Below the pieces are notes generated by a model. That model did not search any database and had not been told where the DNA came from. It saw only the letters and a list, made by a program, of their open reading frames with translations. From the NCBI RefSeq assembly GCF_013409045.1, contig NZ_JACCBT010000001.1, positions 2,418,001 through 2,482,000 of the forward strand: a stretch of 64,000 nucleotides of DNA. Direction: 5' to 3'. A program made the position numbers and the translations under genes. Each line of letters starts with the position of its first letter. Positions within the stretch are counted from its first letter, which is position 1. Source of the DNA: Actinomadura citrea. Its GTDB lineage: Bacteria > Actinomycetota > Actinomycetes > Streptosporangiales > Streptosporangiaceae. This document shows, in pieces, positions 1 through 12,482 of the stretch.

Positions 1-102
1 CGGTATACGGCCAACCGCGGGCCGCCGCCCTCTATTCCGCCCTGTCACCAGGCTGGTTCCGGCCGCCCCCCGGGCCCGGGAAGGGAACAGGGCGGGCGCG
101 GA

Positions 103-115
103 TACTGTTGTCCGC
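103..115 (+). promoter_or_regulatory. Putative -10 box for leaderless cysteine desulfurase mRNA
   Basis: TACTGT at 103-108 is followed by seven bases and then the GTG start. There is no Shine-Dalgarno sequence and no convincing -35 element. The spacing matches several other genes here, so transcription probably starts at the start codon. Confidence 0.45.
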
Positions 116-1294
116 GTGGTGAACTACCTCGACCATGCGGCGACCACCCCGATGCTGCCCGAGGCCATCGAGGCGATGACGGCGGAGCTGCGCGAACTCG
201 GCAACCCCTCCTCGCTGCACGCGGCGGGCCGGCGCGCCCGGCGGGTCGTGGAGGAGTCCCGCGAGCTCATCGCCGAGGCGTTCGGCGCCCGCCCGAGCGA
301 GGTCGTGTTCACCTCCGGCGGCACCGAGGCCGACAACCTCGCGGTCAAGGGGATCTACTGGGCGCGCCGCTCCGCCGACCCGTCCCGCACCCGCGTGCTC
401 GTCGGCGCCGTCGAGCATCACGCCGTCCTGGACGCGGTCCAGTGGCTCGCCGACCACGAGGGCGCCCGGGTCGACGTCGTCCCGGTGGACGGGCTCGGCC
501 GCGTCACCCCCGAGGCGCTGCGCGAACTGCTCGGCTCCGGTGACGACGTGGCGCTCGCCACCGTGATGTGGGCCAACAACGAGGTCGGCACCGTCCAGCC
601 CGTCGCCGAGCTGGCCGCCGCCGCCGGCGAGCGCGGCGTCCCTCTGCACACCGACGCCGTCCAGGCCGCGGGCCAGCTGCCCGTCGGGTTCGCGGCGAGC
701 GGTGCGCAGGCCCTCACCATCACCGGCCACAAGCTCGGCGGCCCGATCGGCGTCGGCGCCCTGCTGCTGGCCAAGCCGAAGCCGCCGGTGTTCCTCGACC
801 CGGTGCCCCTGCTGCACGGCGGCGGCCAGGAGCGCGACGTCCGGTCCGGGACCCTCGACGCCCCCGCCATCGCGGGGTTCGCCGCCGCCGTCCAGGCCGC
901 GGTCGGCCGCCGCGGGGCCGAGGCGGCCCGCCTCGCCGGGCTGCGCGACGAGCTGATCGCCGCCGTGCGGGGCGCCGTCCCCGAGGCGGTGCTGAACGGC
1001 GATCCCGACGACCGCCTTCCCGGCAACGCGCACTTCTCCTTCCCCGGCTGCGAGGGCGACGCCCTGCTCATGCTGCTGGACGCGCGCGGCATCGCCTGCT
1101 CCACCGGCTCGGCGTGCTCGGCGGGCGTCTCCCAGCCCAGCCACGTCCTGGTCGCCATGGACGCCGGCGCCGAGCGCGCCCGCGGCTCGCTCCGCTTCTC
1201 CCTCGGCCACACCAGCACCGAGGCCGACGTGAAGGCCCTCGCCGACGCCATCGGCCCGGTCGTCGAGCGCGCCCGCCGCGCGGGTCTCAGCTGA
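116..1294 (+). CDS. Cysteine desulfurase (IscS/NifS-type, class V aminotransferase)
   Basis: This PLP enzyme removes sulfur from L-cysteine as an enzyme-bound persulfide and passes it to acceptors. The 392-residue protein opens with [10 protein letters not shown], typical of the family. It has a histidine pair in VEHHAVLD, the PLP-binding Lys206 in TGHKLGG, and the persulfide Cys334 in STGSACSAG on a mobile loop. mnmA lies 2 kb downstream, so tRNA 2-thiouridylation is a likely use of the sulfur; Fe-S assembly is also possible. A TACTGT box at 103-108 lies 7 bases before GTG116, suggesting leaderless translation; GTG119 is the only nearby alternative. Family call is firm; the physiological acceptor is inferred. 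Confidence 0.95.
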   Translation: MVNYLDHAATTPMLPEAIEAMTAELRELGNPSSLHAAGRRARRVVEESRELIAEAFGARPSEVVFTSGGTEADNLAVKGIYWARRSADPSRTRVLVGAVEHHAVLDAVQWLADHEGARVDVVPVDGLGRVTPEALRELLGSGDDVALATVMWANNEVGTVQPVAELAAAAGERGVPLHTDAVQAAGQLPVGFAASGAQALTITGHKLGGPIGVGALLLAKPKPPVFLDPVPLLHGGGQERDVRSGTLDAPAIAGFAAAVQAAVGRRGAEAARLAGLRDELIAAVRGAVPEAVLNGDPDDRLPGNAHFSFPGCEGDALLMLLDARGIACSTGSACSAGVSQPSHVLVAMDAGAERARGSLRFSLGHTSTEADVKALADAIGPVVERARRAGLS

Positions 1295-1327
1295 CGCTGG
1301 TTTGACCGTTCCTTGAACGGGGACAGC

Positions 1328-2161
1328 GTGGCCGTGACGACGGACGTGAGCGACGGGCTCAAGCAGGCGGCGGGACACCCCTGGTTCCACCACATGTCCC
1401 GGGTGGGGCTGGTCGCGCGCGGCCTGCTCTACCTCCTCATCGGCTGGCTGGCCCTCCAGGTCGCCTTCGGCGGCGGCGGGAAGGAGGCCGATCGCACGGG
1501 CGCGCTGGAGACCATCGCCGACAAACCGGGCGGCCTCCTCCTGATCGTGCTGATGGCGGTCGGTTTCGCCGCGCTCGTCCTCTGGCAGGTCGCGGAGGCC
1601 CTGCTCGGCCGTCCCGTACCGGACGGCGACAAGGCGACCAAGCGCCTCGGGTCGGCCGGACGCGCCGTCATCTACGTGGTCGCGTTCGTCGGGACCCTGG
1701 CCTTCCTGTTCGGCCACCACGGGTCGTCGAGCGACAAGCAGTCCAAGACCTACACCGCGCGGCTCATGGACGCGCCCGGCGGCCGCTGGCTCGTCCTGGC
1801 GGTCGCGGTGGGCTTCGTCGTCGTGGGCACGGTCATGGTCGTGAACGCCTTCCGGCACAAGTTCATGAAGGAACTGAAGAGCTGGGAGATGGGCGCCACC
1901 GCCCGCCGCGTCGTCAAGCCCCTCGCGATGGTCGGCAACACCGCCCGCGGCCTCGTCGTCGCCGCAGTCGGCGCCTTCCTCGCCTACGCGGCCATCAGTT
2001 TCCAGCCCGACAAGGCCCAGGGCCTGGACGGCACCCTCCGGGAGTTCACCGACACCCCCGCCGGCCCCTGGGGCCTGGTCGCCGTCGCCCTGGGCGTCAT
2101 CACCTTCGGCCTGTACAACTTCTGCGAAGCCCGCTACCGCAAGGTAGACGCAAGCAACTAG
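1328..2161 (+). CDS. DUF1206 family membrane protein
   Basis: Actinobacterial integral membrane protein of unknown function. It consists of three internally similar units, each with two hydrophobic segments, giving about six membrane helices. The units begin near HPWFHHMSRVGLVARGLLY, GSAGRAVIYVVAFVG and PLAMVGNTARGLVVAAVG; the small-residue/Arg-Gly pattern at the start of each helix pair is typical of DUF1206. GTG1328 is preferred because GGGGACA precedes it; TTG1313 is an in-frame alternative adding five residues. It lies 33 bases after the desulfurase gene, so co-transcription is possible. No catalytic motif is visible. Confidence 0.85.
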   Translation: MAVTTDVSDGLKQAAGHPWFHHMSRVGLVARGLLYLLIGWLALQVAFGGGGKEADRTGALETIADKPGGLLLIVLMAVGFAALVLWQVAEALLGRPVPDGDKATKRLGSAGRAVIYVVAFVGTLAFLFGHHGSSSDKQSKTYTARLMDAPGGRWLVLAVAVGFVVVGTVMVVNAFRHKFMKELKSWEMGATARRVVKPLAMVGNTARGLVVAAVGAFLAYAAISFQPDKAQGLDGTLREFTDTPAGPWGLVAVALGVITFGLYNFCEARYRKVDASN

Positions 2162-2176
2162 CCCTCGGGCGGGGCC

Positions 2177-2194
2177 CCAGGGGGCGCCCCCTGG
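2177..2194. terminator. Palindrome between convergent genes (bidirectional terminator)
   Basis: An 18-base perfect palindrome, CCAGGGGG-CG-CCCCCTGG, lies between the ends of the DUF1206 gene and the converging gene at 2198. Its position suggests transcription termination in both directions. Closely similar palindromes recur at 41504 and 41613, so it may be one copy of a small dispersed element. Confidence 0.6.
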
Positions 2195-2197
2195 AAG

Positions 2198-3283
2198 TCA
2201 CGGCTGGTAGGGGGACAGGGCCTTCCAGCCGGGGTCGTTGGTGGAGGCCACCTTCGCCTTGCCCTCCGGCCAGGCGGCGGCCAGTTGGTCGAGTTCGGAG
2301 ATGACGCCGGAGTCCGGGTCGGCGTACAGGTGGAAGACGCGCAGGCCGTCGCCGGTCTCGCGGACGGCGAGGACGGCGCGGTCGCCGAGCTTGGCGAGCT
2401 TCTTCTCGAACGCGCGCAGCGCGCCCGACGACGGCTCGACGGGGAGCCGGTCGGGGTTGCTGTTGGCGTACGGGACGGTGATCGCCACGTGCAGGTCGCA
2501 GAGCGGGTAGTCCTGCCGGTGCAGCGGGAACCGGGCGCCGAGGCGGGCGGGGTGGCCGCGGGGGGTGCGGCCCTCGCCGGTCAGCCAGGCGGGCTCGGCG
2601 AACGGCTCGGAGATCTGCTCCACGACCGCGGACAGCATGGACGGCGGCAGCGAGTCGATCGGCGCCTCGGTCGCGATCGTGACCTCGCCGACCCAGCGGG
2701 CCACGTCGTCCTCGCCGAGCGCCCAGTGCAGGACGTTCAGCGCGACCTGGAGCTGCTGCTCCTCGGAGACGAACAGGAAGTCGGGGTGGTAGGCGGTGAT
2801 GTGCACGCGGGCGCGGTCGGCGTCGGCGCGCATGCCGAGCCGGACGTACTCCAGGTCGAACTCGTGGTCGCCGAGGATGAGGTCCTGGCCGAGCATCTCC
2901 GGGTCGGCCTGGCGGGACGGGTGGAAGCTCCAGCCGCCCGCCGCGGAGCCGGCCGGGGCGGAGCGGGCCCAGCGCTCGGTCAGGCCGCGCAGCTCGGGCT
3001 CGCCGCCGCCGGTGACGGTCAGCGAGGGGTTCCGGTCGTCGGCGCCGCCGATCTCCCACTGCAGCCCGGGATGGATCTTGTGGACGCGGCGGGACAGCTC
3101 CTCCATCGTCTCGGCGGACAGGCCCTCGCCGGGCACGGCCGGATCGGACTCCTCGGACTGATCCGGCCCGGCGGCCAGCGAGGCCTCGATCGTGGGGCGG
3201 GCCTGCGCCCACCACTCCCAGAACTCGCTGATGGCGGGCGGTGCGGCGGCGGACGCCTCGCGCGGACGGCGGAAGATTCCCAT
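2198..3283 (-). CDS. Conserved hypothetical protein, 361 aa
   Basis: I do not recognise a named family. The predicted soluble protein starts at ATG3283 ([15 protein letters not shown]), has a Trp-rich stretch near residue 20 ([11 protein letters not shown]), no signal peptide and no membrane helices. Its mixed alpha/beta sequence has several histidine/aspartate-containing strands ([26 protein letters not shown]) but no known catalytic signature. It is divergent from mnmA, 67 bases away, each side with its own TANNNT box (ATCGTA read in reverse at 3294-3299). A start further upstream would run through the mnmA promoter and is unlikely. Confidence 0.75.
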   Translation of the reverse strand: MGIFRRPREASAAAPPAISEFWEWWAQARPTIEASLAAGPDQSEESDPAVPGEGLSAETMEELSRRVHKIHPGLQWEIGGADDRNPSLTVTGGGEPELRGLTERWARSAPAGSAAGGWSFHPSRQADPEMLGQDLILGDHEFDLEYVRLGMRADADRARVHITAYHPDFLFVSEEQQLQVALNVLHWALGEDDVARWVGEVTIATEAPIDSLPPSMLSAVVEQISEPFAEPAWLTGEGRTPRGHPARLGARFPLHRQDYPLCDLHVAITVPYANSNPDRLPVEPSSGALRAFEKKLAKLGDRAVLAVRETGDGLRVFHLYADPDSGVISELDQLAAAWPEGKAKVASTNDPGWKALSPYQP

Positions 3284-3350
3284 AGCGGCCCCAATCGTAC
3301 GCGGAAATGGAGTCGGGGGACCGGGCCACGCCGCGTACGCTCGAAGGACT

Positions 3351-4427
3351 ATGCCTCTCCGTGTACTCGCCGCCATGTCGGGCGGCGTCGACTCCGCCGT
3401 GGCCGCCGCCCGTGCCGCCGATGCCGGGCACGATGTGACCGGCGTCCACATGGCCCTGTCCAGCAACCCCCAGTCGTACCGGACGGGGGCGCGAGGCTGC
3501 TGCACCCTGGAGGACTCCCGGGACGCCCGCCGCGCCGCCGACGTGATCGGGATCCCGTTCTACGTGTGGGACCTCGCCGAGCGCTTCCACAGGGACGTGG
3601 TGGAGGACTTCGTCAGCGAGTACGCGGCGGGCCGCACCCCGAACCCGTGCCTGCGCTGCAACGAGAAGATCAAGTTCGCGGCGCTGCTGGACCGCGCGAT
3701 GGCCCTCGGGTTCGACGCCGTCTGCACCGGCCACTACGCGCGGCTGGACGGCGGCGTCCTGCGCCGCGGCGTCGACGCGGGCAAGGACCAGTCGTACGTG
3801 CTGGCCGTCTGCACGCCCGAGCAGCTCGCGCACGCCCTGTTCCCGCTCGGCGACACCTCCAAGGCCGACATCCGGCTGGAGGCGGAGCGGCGCGGGCTCC
3901 AGGTGGCCGACAAGCCCGACAGCCACGACATCTGCTTCATCGCCGACGGCGACACGCGCGGCTTCCTGGCCGAGCGGCTGGGGGCGGCGCCCGGCCCGAT
4001 CGTCGACGCCGACGGCAACGAGGTCGGCGAGCACGACGGCGCCTACGCCTACACGATCGGGCAGCGCAAGGGCCTGCGGATCGGCACCCCGGCGCCGGAC
4101 GGGCGGCCCCGCTACGTCCTGGACATCTCGCCGGTCACGAACACCGTGACGGTGGGCCCGCGCGAGTCGCTGGACGTCCACCAGATCACCGGCGAGCGCC
4201 CGGTGTGGCTGAGCGAGGCCCCCGAGGGTCCGTTCGACTGCCGGGTCCAGCTTCGCGCGCACGGCGAGGTCTACGCCTGCACGGCCGAGCAGGCCGGGGA
4301 CGAGCTGCGCATCCGCCTGGCCACTCCCGCGCGCGGCGTGGCGACCGGCCAGGCCGCCGTCCTCTACGACGGCGACCGCGTCCTCGCCTCGGCCACGATC
4401 GCGGAGGCCGCACGCGTTCCCGCCTGA
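3351..4427 (+). CDS. mnmA: tRNA-specific 2-thiouridylase MnmA
   Basis: MnmA adenylates C2 of wobble U34 in Lys, Glu and Gln tRNAs and replaces the oxygen with sulfur from a cysteine desulfurase relay. The 358-residue protein shows the PP-loop [12 protein letters not shown] near the N-terminus, catalytic Cys100 in NPCLRCN and the partner Cys195 in SHDICFI, followed by the tRNA-binding and beta-barrel domains (GQRKGLRIG near residue 240). ATG3351 has GAAGGA just upstream and TACGCT at 3336-3341. The desulfurase at 116 is a plausible sulfur donor. Its tRNA-Glu and tRNA-Gln substrates include types encoded at 41.3-42.0 kb, although those copies carry CTC/CTG anticodons without U34. Confidence 0.95.
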   Translation: MPLRVLAAMSGGVDSAVAAARAADAGHDVTGVHMALSSNPQSYRTGARGCCTLEDSRDARRAADVIGIPFYVWDLAERFHRDVVEDFVSEYAAGRTPNPCLRCNEKIKFAALLDRAMALGFDAVCTGHYARLDGGVLRRGVDAGKDQSYVLAVCTPEQLAHALFPLGDTSKADIRLEAERRGLQVADKPDSHDICFIADGDTRGFLAERLGAAPGPIVDADGNEVGEHDGAYAYTIGQRKGLRIGTPAPDGRPRYVLDISPVTNTVTVGPRESLDVHQITGERPVWLSEAPEGPFDCRVQLRAHGEVYACTAEQAGDELRIRLATPARGVATGQAAVLYDGDRVLASATIAEAARVPA

Positions 4428-4489
4428 ACCTCGACCGGGCCGCCGCGCTGCCGTGATCGCCGCGCCGCGGCGCCGATAGGCTTTCCAGG

Positions 4490-5491
4490 GTGACGAGCTT
4501 TCCGTGGCAGACCGGGACGGCGACCGGCGTCGGGTCCTATCCGGGAGAGGACCCCGCCGAGGCGCTGCGGGTCGTCCTCGGCGAGTTGCCCGAGCTGCCG
4601 CACCTGCCCGAGCTGCCCGCGCGCGGCCCGGGCGCCGACCTGGCGGGACGGACCGCCGGGCTGCTGGTCGAGATGCCCGTGCACCTGGAGCCGTCCGGGT
4701 GGCGGTTCTCCGACCGCCCCGGACGCGACACGCAGCGCTCCCGCGACCATCTCGCCCGCGACCTGGACGTCCTGGAGGAGGTCGCGGGCGGCCACGACGG
4801 CCCGTTCAAGATCCAGGTGTGCGGGCCGTGGACGCTGGCCGCCTCGATCGAGCTGCGGCACGGCGACCGGGCGCTGAGGGACCCCGGCGCCGTCCGGGAC
4901 CTGGTCGCCTCGCTGGCCGAGGGCGTCGCGGGGCACGTGGCCGACGTCCGGCGGCGGCTCCCGGCGGCTCAGATCGTCCTCCAGCTGGACGAGCCCGGCC
5001 TGCCCGCCGCGCTCGCCGGGACGGTCCCGACCGCCAGCGGGTTCTCGCGGCTGCGGGCGATCGAGGAGCCGGTCGCCGAGGAGGCGCTGCGCACGGTGAT
5101 CGACGCGGCGGACGCGTTCCCCGTCGTGCACTGCTGCGCCCGGAACGTCCCGTACGGGCTGCTGCGCGGAGCCGGGGCGAAGGCGCTTTCGGTCGACCTG
5201 CGGCTGCTCCCGAAGCGCGACGACGACGTCGTGGGGGAGGCGATCGACGCGGGGATCGGCCTGTTCCTCGGCGCGGTGCCCGCGACCGACGCCGCACTGC
5301 CGTCCCTCCAGGAGACCGCCGAGCCGGTGCGGGAGCTGTGGCGCCGCTTCGGGTTCCCGGCGCAGCGGCTGGCGGAGCAAGTCGTGATCACCCCGGCGTG
5401 CGGGATGGCGGGCGCGTCGCCGCGGTACGTCCGGGCGGCCCTCGGACGCTGCCGGGACACGGCCCGGATGCTCTACGAAGCGGCTCTCTAG
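4490..5491 (+). CDS. MetE-like protein (UROD/MetE fold, short form)
   Basis: A 333-residue protein of the UROD/MetE-like superfamily, matching the C-terminal catalytic half of cobalamin-independent methionine synthase. It begins FPWQTGTATGVGSYPGEDP and contains the barrel motif QLDEPGLP near residue 165 and HCCARNVPYG near 210, resembling the zinc/homocysteine site of MetE. The N-terminal half of classical MetE is absent, as in other actinobacterial homologues at this locus (Rv3015c-like). Whether it methylates homocysteine is unproven. TAGGCT at 4477-4482 sits 7 bases before GTG4490 and no Shine-Dalgarno is seen, so it is probably leaderless. Confidence 0.8.
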   Translation: MTSFPWQTGTATGVGSYPGEDPAEALRVVLGELPELPHLPELPARGPGADLAGRTAGLLVEMPVHLEPSGWRFSDRPGRDTQRSRDHLARDLDVLEEVAGGHDGPFKIQVCGPWTLAASIELRHGDRALRDPGAVRDLVASLAEGVAGHVADVRRRLPAAQIVLQLDEPGLPAALAGTVPTASGFSRLRAIEEPVAEEALRTVIDAADAFPVVHCCARNVPYGLLRGAGAKALSVDLRLLPKRDDDVVGEAIDAGIGLFLGAVPATDAALPSLQETAEPVRELWRRFGFPAQRLAEQVVITPACGMAGASPRYVRAALGRCRDTARMLYEAAL

Positions 5492-7711
<2,220 letters not shown>

Positions 7712-7902
7712 CACGGTGTGGTTGCAGGGGTTTCGACCAGGGTTGCGTTACTCAGGGGTACACTTCCACTACCCACCGACGAGGGACGGGCGTGGAAAGG
7801 AAATAACGGAACGTACGCAACCGGTTTCGCGAAGTTGAGCAAAGGCCGTACTCTCCCTCACATCACGACCCACACCTGAAATCTCCGGACGTAACACCCG
7901 GG

Positions 7903-7929
7903 GGGCGTCCCCCGAGGTCGGGGACGCCC
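7903..7929 (+). other. Hairpin in the leader of the first GGDEF-EAL gene
   Basis: GGGCGTCCCC and GGGGACGCCC form a perfect 10-bp stem with a 7-base loop, about 40 bases before the start codon at 7970. It could terminate ligA transcription or act as a leader structure. There is no T-tract, and it does not look like a known cyclic-di-GMP riboswitch. Confidence 0.45.
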
Positions 7930-7969
7930 GGTGCCGGGGGCCGGCCCCCCGAAGCCCCCCGAGGATGTG

Positions 7970-10084
7970 ATGAAGGACCCGAACAACACGCGGAACACGG
8001 CGCCACGCCGTGGCTCCCCGTTGTGGATCTACTTCGTCGTCGTCATCCTGCTCGGCGTCGCCGCCGGAGTCGCCGCGTTCTCCGGGCTGACCCGCGCCGA
8101 CCTCGACGCCCTCGCCGGGACCCCCGTGTTCTGGATCCTCGGCTGCTTCATCATCTTCGGCGAGCTGCGGCCGATCATCACGCCCGGCAGCACCGAGAAC
8201 AACGGCGCCACCACCTCGACGACGTTCTCGTTCGCCGCGCTGCTGTACGCGGGGCTGCCCATCGCGGCCGCCCTCCAGGCCGTCGCCGTGATCACCTGCG
8301 GGATCTTCCGCGCCCGCTCCCCGCACCGCATCGCCTTCAACGTCGCCCAGTACACGCTCAGCCTGGCCGCCGCCCAGCTCGTCCTCGCGCTCTCCGGCGA
8401 CCTCGCGACCCCCTCGCAGCTGTGGGTGCCGCACGGCTCCGACCTGCCCGCGATCGCGCTCGCCGGCACCGTCTACTTCGTCTGCAACGACACCCTCGTC
8501 GGCGCCGCCGTCGCGCTGCACGCCCGCGTGTCGCTCGTGAAGTCGCTCCGCTGGGACCTCGCCTACCAGGTCCTCGTGCACCTGGCGCTGCTCGGTCTCG
8601 CCCCGCTGATGGTGATCGCGATGGACCGGTCCGCCGTCTTCGTGCCACTGATCGTCCTGCCGTTCATCGCCGTCTACCTCAACGCCTCCGTCTCGGTCCG
8701 GCGCGAGCACCAGGCGCTGCACGACGGACTGACCGGCCTGCCCAACCGCAAGCTGCTGATCGTCCGCACCGAGGAGGCCCTCGCCGAGGCGCGCGGCGCG
8801 GACCGGCGCCTCCCGCGCGCCGCCGGCCTCGGAGCCCGGCGGCGCAAGGCGGCCGACCCGCCGGACCACCGCGCCGGCCTGTTCCTGCTCGACCTCGACC
8901 GGTTCAAGGAGGTCAACGACACCCTCGGGCACCCCACCGGCGACCGGCTGCTGCAGCTCGTCGCGCACCGGCTCACCCACAGCGTCCGCCCCGGCGACCT
9001 CGTCGCGCGGCTCGGCGGAGACGAGTTCGCGGTGCTGCTGCCCACCGTGCGGGACGAGGCCGCCGCCCGCGAGGTCGCCGCCCGGCTGCGCGCCGCGCTC
9101 TCCGAACCGGTCCGGCTGGACGGCATGTCGTTCGACCTGGAGGCCAGCGTCGGCATCGCGCTGTTCCCCGACCACGCGCCCGACTTCGAGCTGCTGCTGC
9201 AACGCGCCGACGTCGCCATGTACAACGCCAAGGAGGCCCGGACCGGCGTCGAGACGTACTCGCCCGGCAAGGACCGCAACTCCCCGGCCCGGCTCAGCAT
9301 GCTCGGCGACCTGCGCCGCGCCCTCGACCGCTCCGAGCTGGAGCTGTTCTACCAGCCGAAGATCGCGCTGCGGGACGGCCACCTCGTCGGCATGGAGGCC
9401 CTGCTGCGCTGGCGCCACCCCGACAAGGGCCTCCTGGAACCCGAGGCGTTCCTGTCGGTGGCCGAGCAGACCTACCTGATGCGCTCGATCACCCACTACG
9501 TGGTGCAGGCCGCGCTCGCCCAGACCGCCGCGTGGTGGCGGGCGGACATGCCCGTCCAGGTCGCGGTGAACGCCTCGGGACGCGACCTGCTCGACACCGG
9601 CCTCACCGAGGTCATCGAGGAGGGCCTGCTCGCCCGCGGCCTGCCCGCCGCCGCGCTCCAGTTGGAGATCACCGAGCGCATCCTGATGAACGAGCCCGCC
9701 TACGCCTCCGACACGGTGAGCGCCCTCGCCGAGCTCGGCATCCCGCTCAGCCTGGACGACTTCGGCACCGGCTACTCCTCCCTCGTCCGGCTCAAGCGCC
9801 TGCCCGTCGAGGAGATCAAGATCGACTCCTCGTTCGTGCAGCGCCTGGCCGACTCGCCCGACGACGCCGTCATCGTCCGCTCGATCGTCGACCTCGTCCG
9901 CACCCTCGGCCTGCGTTCGGTCGCCGAGGGCGTCGAGGACCCCGAGACCGCCGAGAGGCTCCGCGAGATGGGCTGCGACGCCGCGCAGGGCTGGCACTTC
10001 TGCCGCCCCATGGACGCCGCGGCGGCCACAGAATGGCTGTACTCCTTCGCCGTCCCCTCGGTCAAGGCCCCCGGAGGCGCCTGA
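7970..10084 (+). CDS. Membrane GGDEF-EAL protein (cyclic-di-GMP synthase/phosphodiesterase)
   Basis: A 704-residue signalling protein. Residues 1-230 hold about six or seven membrane helices of a MASE-like sensor. The GGDEF domain follows (DGLTGLPNRKLL near 245; LGGDEF near 347), then an EAL domain from about residue 440 (MEALLRW; LEITERILM; LDDFGTGYSSL; EIKIDSSFV). GGDEF, EAL and the metal ligands are intact, and RPGD nine bases-worth of residues before GGDEF forms a complete inhibitory I-site, so both activities and product inhibition are plausible. An Arg/Ala-rich insertion of about 30 residues interrupts the start of the GGDEF domain. ATG7970 is chosen because GAGG precedes it. Confidence 0.9.
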   Translation: MKDPNNTRNTAPRRGSPLWIYFVVVILLGVAAGVAAFSGLTRADLDALAGTPVFWILGCFIIFGELRPIITPGSTENNGATTSTTFSFAALLYAGLPIAAALQAVAVITCGIFRARSPHRIAFNVAQYTLSLAAAQLVLALSGDLATPSQLWVPHGSDLPAIALAGTVYFVCNDTLVGAAVALHARVSLVKSLRWDLAYQVLVHLALLGLAPLMVIAMDRSAVFVPLIVLPFIAVYLNASVSVRREHQALHDGLTGLPNRKLLIVRTEEALAEARGADRRLPRAAGLGARRRKAADPPDHRAGLFLLDLDRFKEVNDTLGHPTGDRLLQLVAHRLTHSVRPGDLVARLGGDEFAVLLPTVRDEAAAREVAARLRAALSEPVRLDGMSFDLEASVGIALFPDHAPDFELLLQRADVAMYNAKEARTGVETYSPGKDRNSPARLSMLGDLRRALDRSELELFYQPKIALRDGHLVGMEALLRWRHPDKGLLEPEAFLSVAEQTYLMRSITHYVVQAALAQTAAWWRADMPVQVAVNASGRDLLDTGLTEVIEEGLLARGLPAAALQLEITERILMNEPAYASDTVSALAELGIPLSLDDFGTGYSSLVRLKRLPVEEIKIDSSFVQRLADSPDDAVIVRSIVDLVRTLGLRSVAEGVEDPETAERLREMGCDAAQGWHFCRPMDAAAATEWLYSFAVPSVKAPGGA

Positions 10085-10175
10085 CCCCGCCCGACCCGCT
10101 GCCGTCGCCCTCCACCAGGTCCTGTTCGCGCGGCTGGAGGTGTCGTCCTCTGCCGGAGCTTCGCCACACGCCCGG

Positions 10176-10206
10176 CAGGGCGCCGCCTGGGGAAGGCGGC
10201 GCCCTG
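10176..10206 (+). terminator. Strong intrinsic hairpin after GGDEF-EAL gene
   Basis: CAGGGCGCCGCCT and AGGCGGCGCCCTG form a 13-bp perfect stem with a 5-base loop, 92 bases after the stop at 10084 and before the converging gene that ends at 10253. It can act in either direction. There is no U-tract, as is common in high-GC actinomycetes. Confidence 0.65.
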
Positions 10207-10252
10207 TCCGCTGACGGGCGTGCTGCGTGCGGCGGTACCCGCGGTGCCGGGG

Positions 10253-10501
10253 TCAGTAGCGGCGCCGGGCCTCGTAGTCGTCCGGGTAGTACTCCTCGCG
10301 CACCGCCGCCGGCGGGGGCCGGCGATCGACGGCGCGGCGGGCGGACATGATCCGCACGATGCCGACGACCAGGCCGATCACGCCGCCGATCATCAGGATG
10401 ACGCCGACCAGCCGGATGTCGATCCCGCTGATGTCGTAGTTCACTGCGTATGCCAGGATCGCGCCGATAATGATCAGGGCGATGCTGCCGCCGATGGTCA
10501 C
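10253..10501 (-). CDS. DUF6458 family small membrane protein
   Basis: An 82-residue protein starting from GTG10501 (TIGGSIALIIIGAILAYAV). It has two close hydrophobic helices, residues 5-20 and 32-53, separated by DISGIDIRLVG, then a basic/tyrosine-rich cytoplasmic tail ending YEARRRY. This matches the actinobacterial DUF6458 family as I remember it; its function is unknown. It is a lone gene convergent with the GGDEF-EAL gene and divergent from gatC. Confidence 0.8.
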   Translation of the reverse strand: MTIGGSIALIIIGAILAYAVNYDISGIDIRLVGVILMIGGVIGLVVGIVRIMSARRAVDRRPPPAAVREEYYPDDYEARRRY

Positions 10502-10679
10502 GGCGGTCTCCTCTCGCTCGTCCCGGGGGTGGACGCAAGAAGCGTTCCCTCCGTGCGGGGATGAAACGGGCGATCCCGGCGACCTGCCGCGGGCGCGCCC
10601 GCGTAAACGGGTCGGGATGCGGGGGTGCGGGCCCATAGGATGGCCGTGAACCCACTTCATCGCACGAACGGTTTCTCGA

Positions 10680-10979
10680 ATGTCCGCCATCACCCGTGAC
10701 GAGGTGTCGCACCTCGCCCGGCTGTCCCGGCTGGCGCTCGGCGACGATGAGCTCGACCATCTCGCCGCCCAGCTCGACCAGATCATCTCCGCGGTCGCGC
10801 GGGTGCAGGAGGTCGCGGCGGAGGACATCCCGCCCACCTCCCACGCGCTGCCGCTGACCAACGTCTACCGGACGGACGAGGTGCGACAGTGCCTCCGGCC
10901 CGAGCAGGCCCTCGCCGGCGCCCCGGCCGCCGAGGGGCAGCGCTTCCGCGTGCCGCGGATCCTCGATGAGGAGGCCTAA
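10680..10979 (+). CDS. gatC: Asp-tRNA(Asn)/Glu-tRNA(Gln) amidotransferase subunit C
   Basis: GatC is the small clamp subunit that stabilises GatA and GatB. The 99-residue sequence starts [24 protein letters not shown] (ATG10680) and ends with [10 protein letters not shown], both typical. The gene is three bases from gatA and all three subunits form one operon. The complex converts Glu-tRNA(Gln), and where present Asp-tRNA(Asn), into the cognate amide; the tRNA-Gln at 41275 is a substrate. Confidence 0.95.
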   Translation: MSAITRDEVSHLARLSRLALGDDELDHLAAQLDQIISAVARVQEVAAEDIPPTSHALPLTNVYRTDEVRQCLRPEQALAGAPAAEGQRFRVPRILDEEA

Positions 10980-10982
10980 CCG

Positions 10983-12482
10983 GTGAGTGAGCTGGTGAGG
11001 AAGAGTGCGGCGGAGCTCGGGAAGCTGATCGCCGCCGGTGAGGCGTCGGCCGTCGAGGTGGCCGAGGCGCACCTGGACCGCATCGCGGCGGTGGACGGCA
11101 GCGTCAACGCGTTCCTGCACGTCGACCGCGAGACGACGCTGGCGCAGGCCCGCGGGGTGGACGAGCGGCGCGCGGCGGGGGAGGAGCTCGGCCCGCTGGC
11201 CGGCGTCCCCATCGCGCACAAGGACGTGTTCACCACCGTGGACATGCCCACCACCGCCGGATCCAAGATCCTTGAGGGCTGGCGGCCGCCGTACGACGCG
11301 ACCGTGACGGCGCGGCTGCGGCAGGCCGGGCTGGTGATCCTCGGCAAGACGAACATGGACGAGTTCGCGATGGGCTCGTCCACGGAGAACAGCGCCTACC
11401 TCACCTCCCGCAACCCGTGGGACCTGGAGCGGGTCCCGGGCGGGTCGTCCGGCGGGTCGTCGGCGGCGGTCGCCGCGTACGAGGCGCCGCTGTCCACCGG
11501 CACCGACACCGGCGGCTCCATCCGGCAGCCCGCCTCGGTCACCGGCATCGTCGGCATGAAGCCCACCTACGGCGGCTCGTCCCGCTACGGCGTCATCGCG
11601 TTCGCGTCCTCGCTCGACACGCCGGGCCCGTTCGCCCGCAACGTGCTGGACGCGGCGCTGCTGCACGAGGCGTTCAGCGGCCACGACGTGATGGACTCCA
11701 CCTCGGTGGAGGAGGCCGTCCCGCCGGTCGTGGAGGCCGCGCGCCGCGGCGACGTCAACGGGCTGCGCGTCGGGGTCGTGAAGGAGTTCGCGGGCGACGG
11801 CTACCAGGCGGGCGTCTCCGCGCGCTTCAACGAGGCGGTCGAGCTGCTGGAGTCCCTCGGCGCGAAGGTCGTCGAGGTGTCCTGCCCGCACTTCTCCTAC
11901 GCGCTGCCCGCCTACTACCTGATCGCGCCGTCGGAGTGCTCGTCCAACCTGGCGCGCTTCGACGCGATGCGGTACGGCCTGCGCGTCGGCGACGACGGCA
12001 GCCGCAGCGCCGAGGAGGTCATGGCGCTGACCCGCGCGGAGGGCTTCGGGCCCGAGGTCAAGCGGCGCATCATGCTCGGCACCTACGCGCTGTCGTCGGG
12101 CTACTACGACGCCTACTACGGCAAGGCGCAGCAGGTCCGCACGCTGATCAAGCGCGACTTCGAGGCCGCGTTCGAGCAGGTGGACGTGCTGGTCTCGCCG
12201 ACCACGCCGACCACCGCGTTCCCGATCGGCGAGCGCGCCGACGACCCGATCGCCATGTACCTGGCCGACCTGTGCACGATCCCGGCCAACCTCACCGGCA
12301 ACGCCGCGATCTCGGTGCCGTGCGGTCTGTCGGACGGCCTGCCCGTCGGCCTGCAGATCATGGCCCCCGTCCTCGGCGACGACCGCGTCTACCGCGTCGG
12401 CGCCGCCGTCGAGCGGGCCCTCGAAGACCGCTGGGGCGGCCCGCTGCTGGCCAAGGCCCCGGAACTGGTGGAGGCGAAGTGA
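10983..12482 (+). CDS. gatA: Asp-tRNA(Asn)/Glu-tRNA(Gln) amidotransferase subunit A
   Basis: The glutaminase subunit supplies ammonia from glutamine. It belongs to the amidase-signature family: catalytic Lys80 in PIAHKDVF, the Gly/Ser loop PGGSSGGSS with the cis-serine near residue 155, and the nucleophilic serine in [12 protein letters not shown] near 178. Length 499 residues is normal. It starts with GTG10983 three bases after gatC, and its stop overlaps the gatB start by four bases (GTGA), implying translational coupling. Confidence 0.97.
   Translation: MSELVRKSAAELGKLIAAGEASAVEVAEAHLDRIAAVDGSVNAFLHVDRETTLAQARGVDERRAAGEELGPLAGVPIAHKDVFTTVDMPTTAGSKILEGWRPPYDATVTARLRQAGLVILGKTNMDEFAMGSSTENSAYLTSRNPWDLERVPGGSSGGSSAAVAAYEAPLSTGTDTGGSIRQPASVTGIVGMKPTYGGSSRYGVIAFASSLDTPGPFARNVLDAALLHEAFSGHDVMDSTSVEEAVPPVVEAARRGDVNGLRVGVVKEFAGDGYQAGVSARFNEAVELLESLGAKVVEVSCPHFSYALPAYYLIAPSECSSNLARFDAMRYGLRVGDDGSRSAEEVMALTRAEGFGPEVKRRIMLGTYALSSGYYDAYYGKAQQVRTLIKRDFEAAFEQVDVLVSPTTPTTAFPIGERADDPIAMYLADLCTIPANLTGNAAISVPCGLSDGLPVGLQIMAPVLGDDRVYRVGAAVERALEDRWGGPLLAKAPELVEAK

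Noticed and set aside
32..1858. Long reverse-strand open frame opposite the cysteine desulfurase
   Set aside because: In very high GC DNA, antisense frames stay open by chance. Its product is a low-complexity Arg/Gly/Ala/Val/Asp string with no domain, while the forward frame has a complete motif set.
7903..7929. Cyclic-di-GMP riboswitch before the first GGDEF-EAL gene
   Set aside because: A single simple hairpin is present without the conserved GEMM core.
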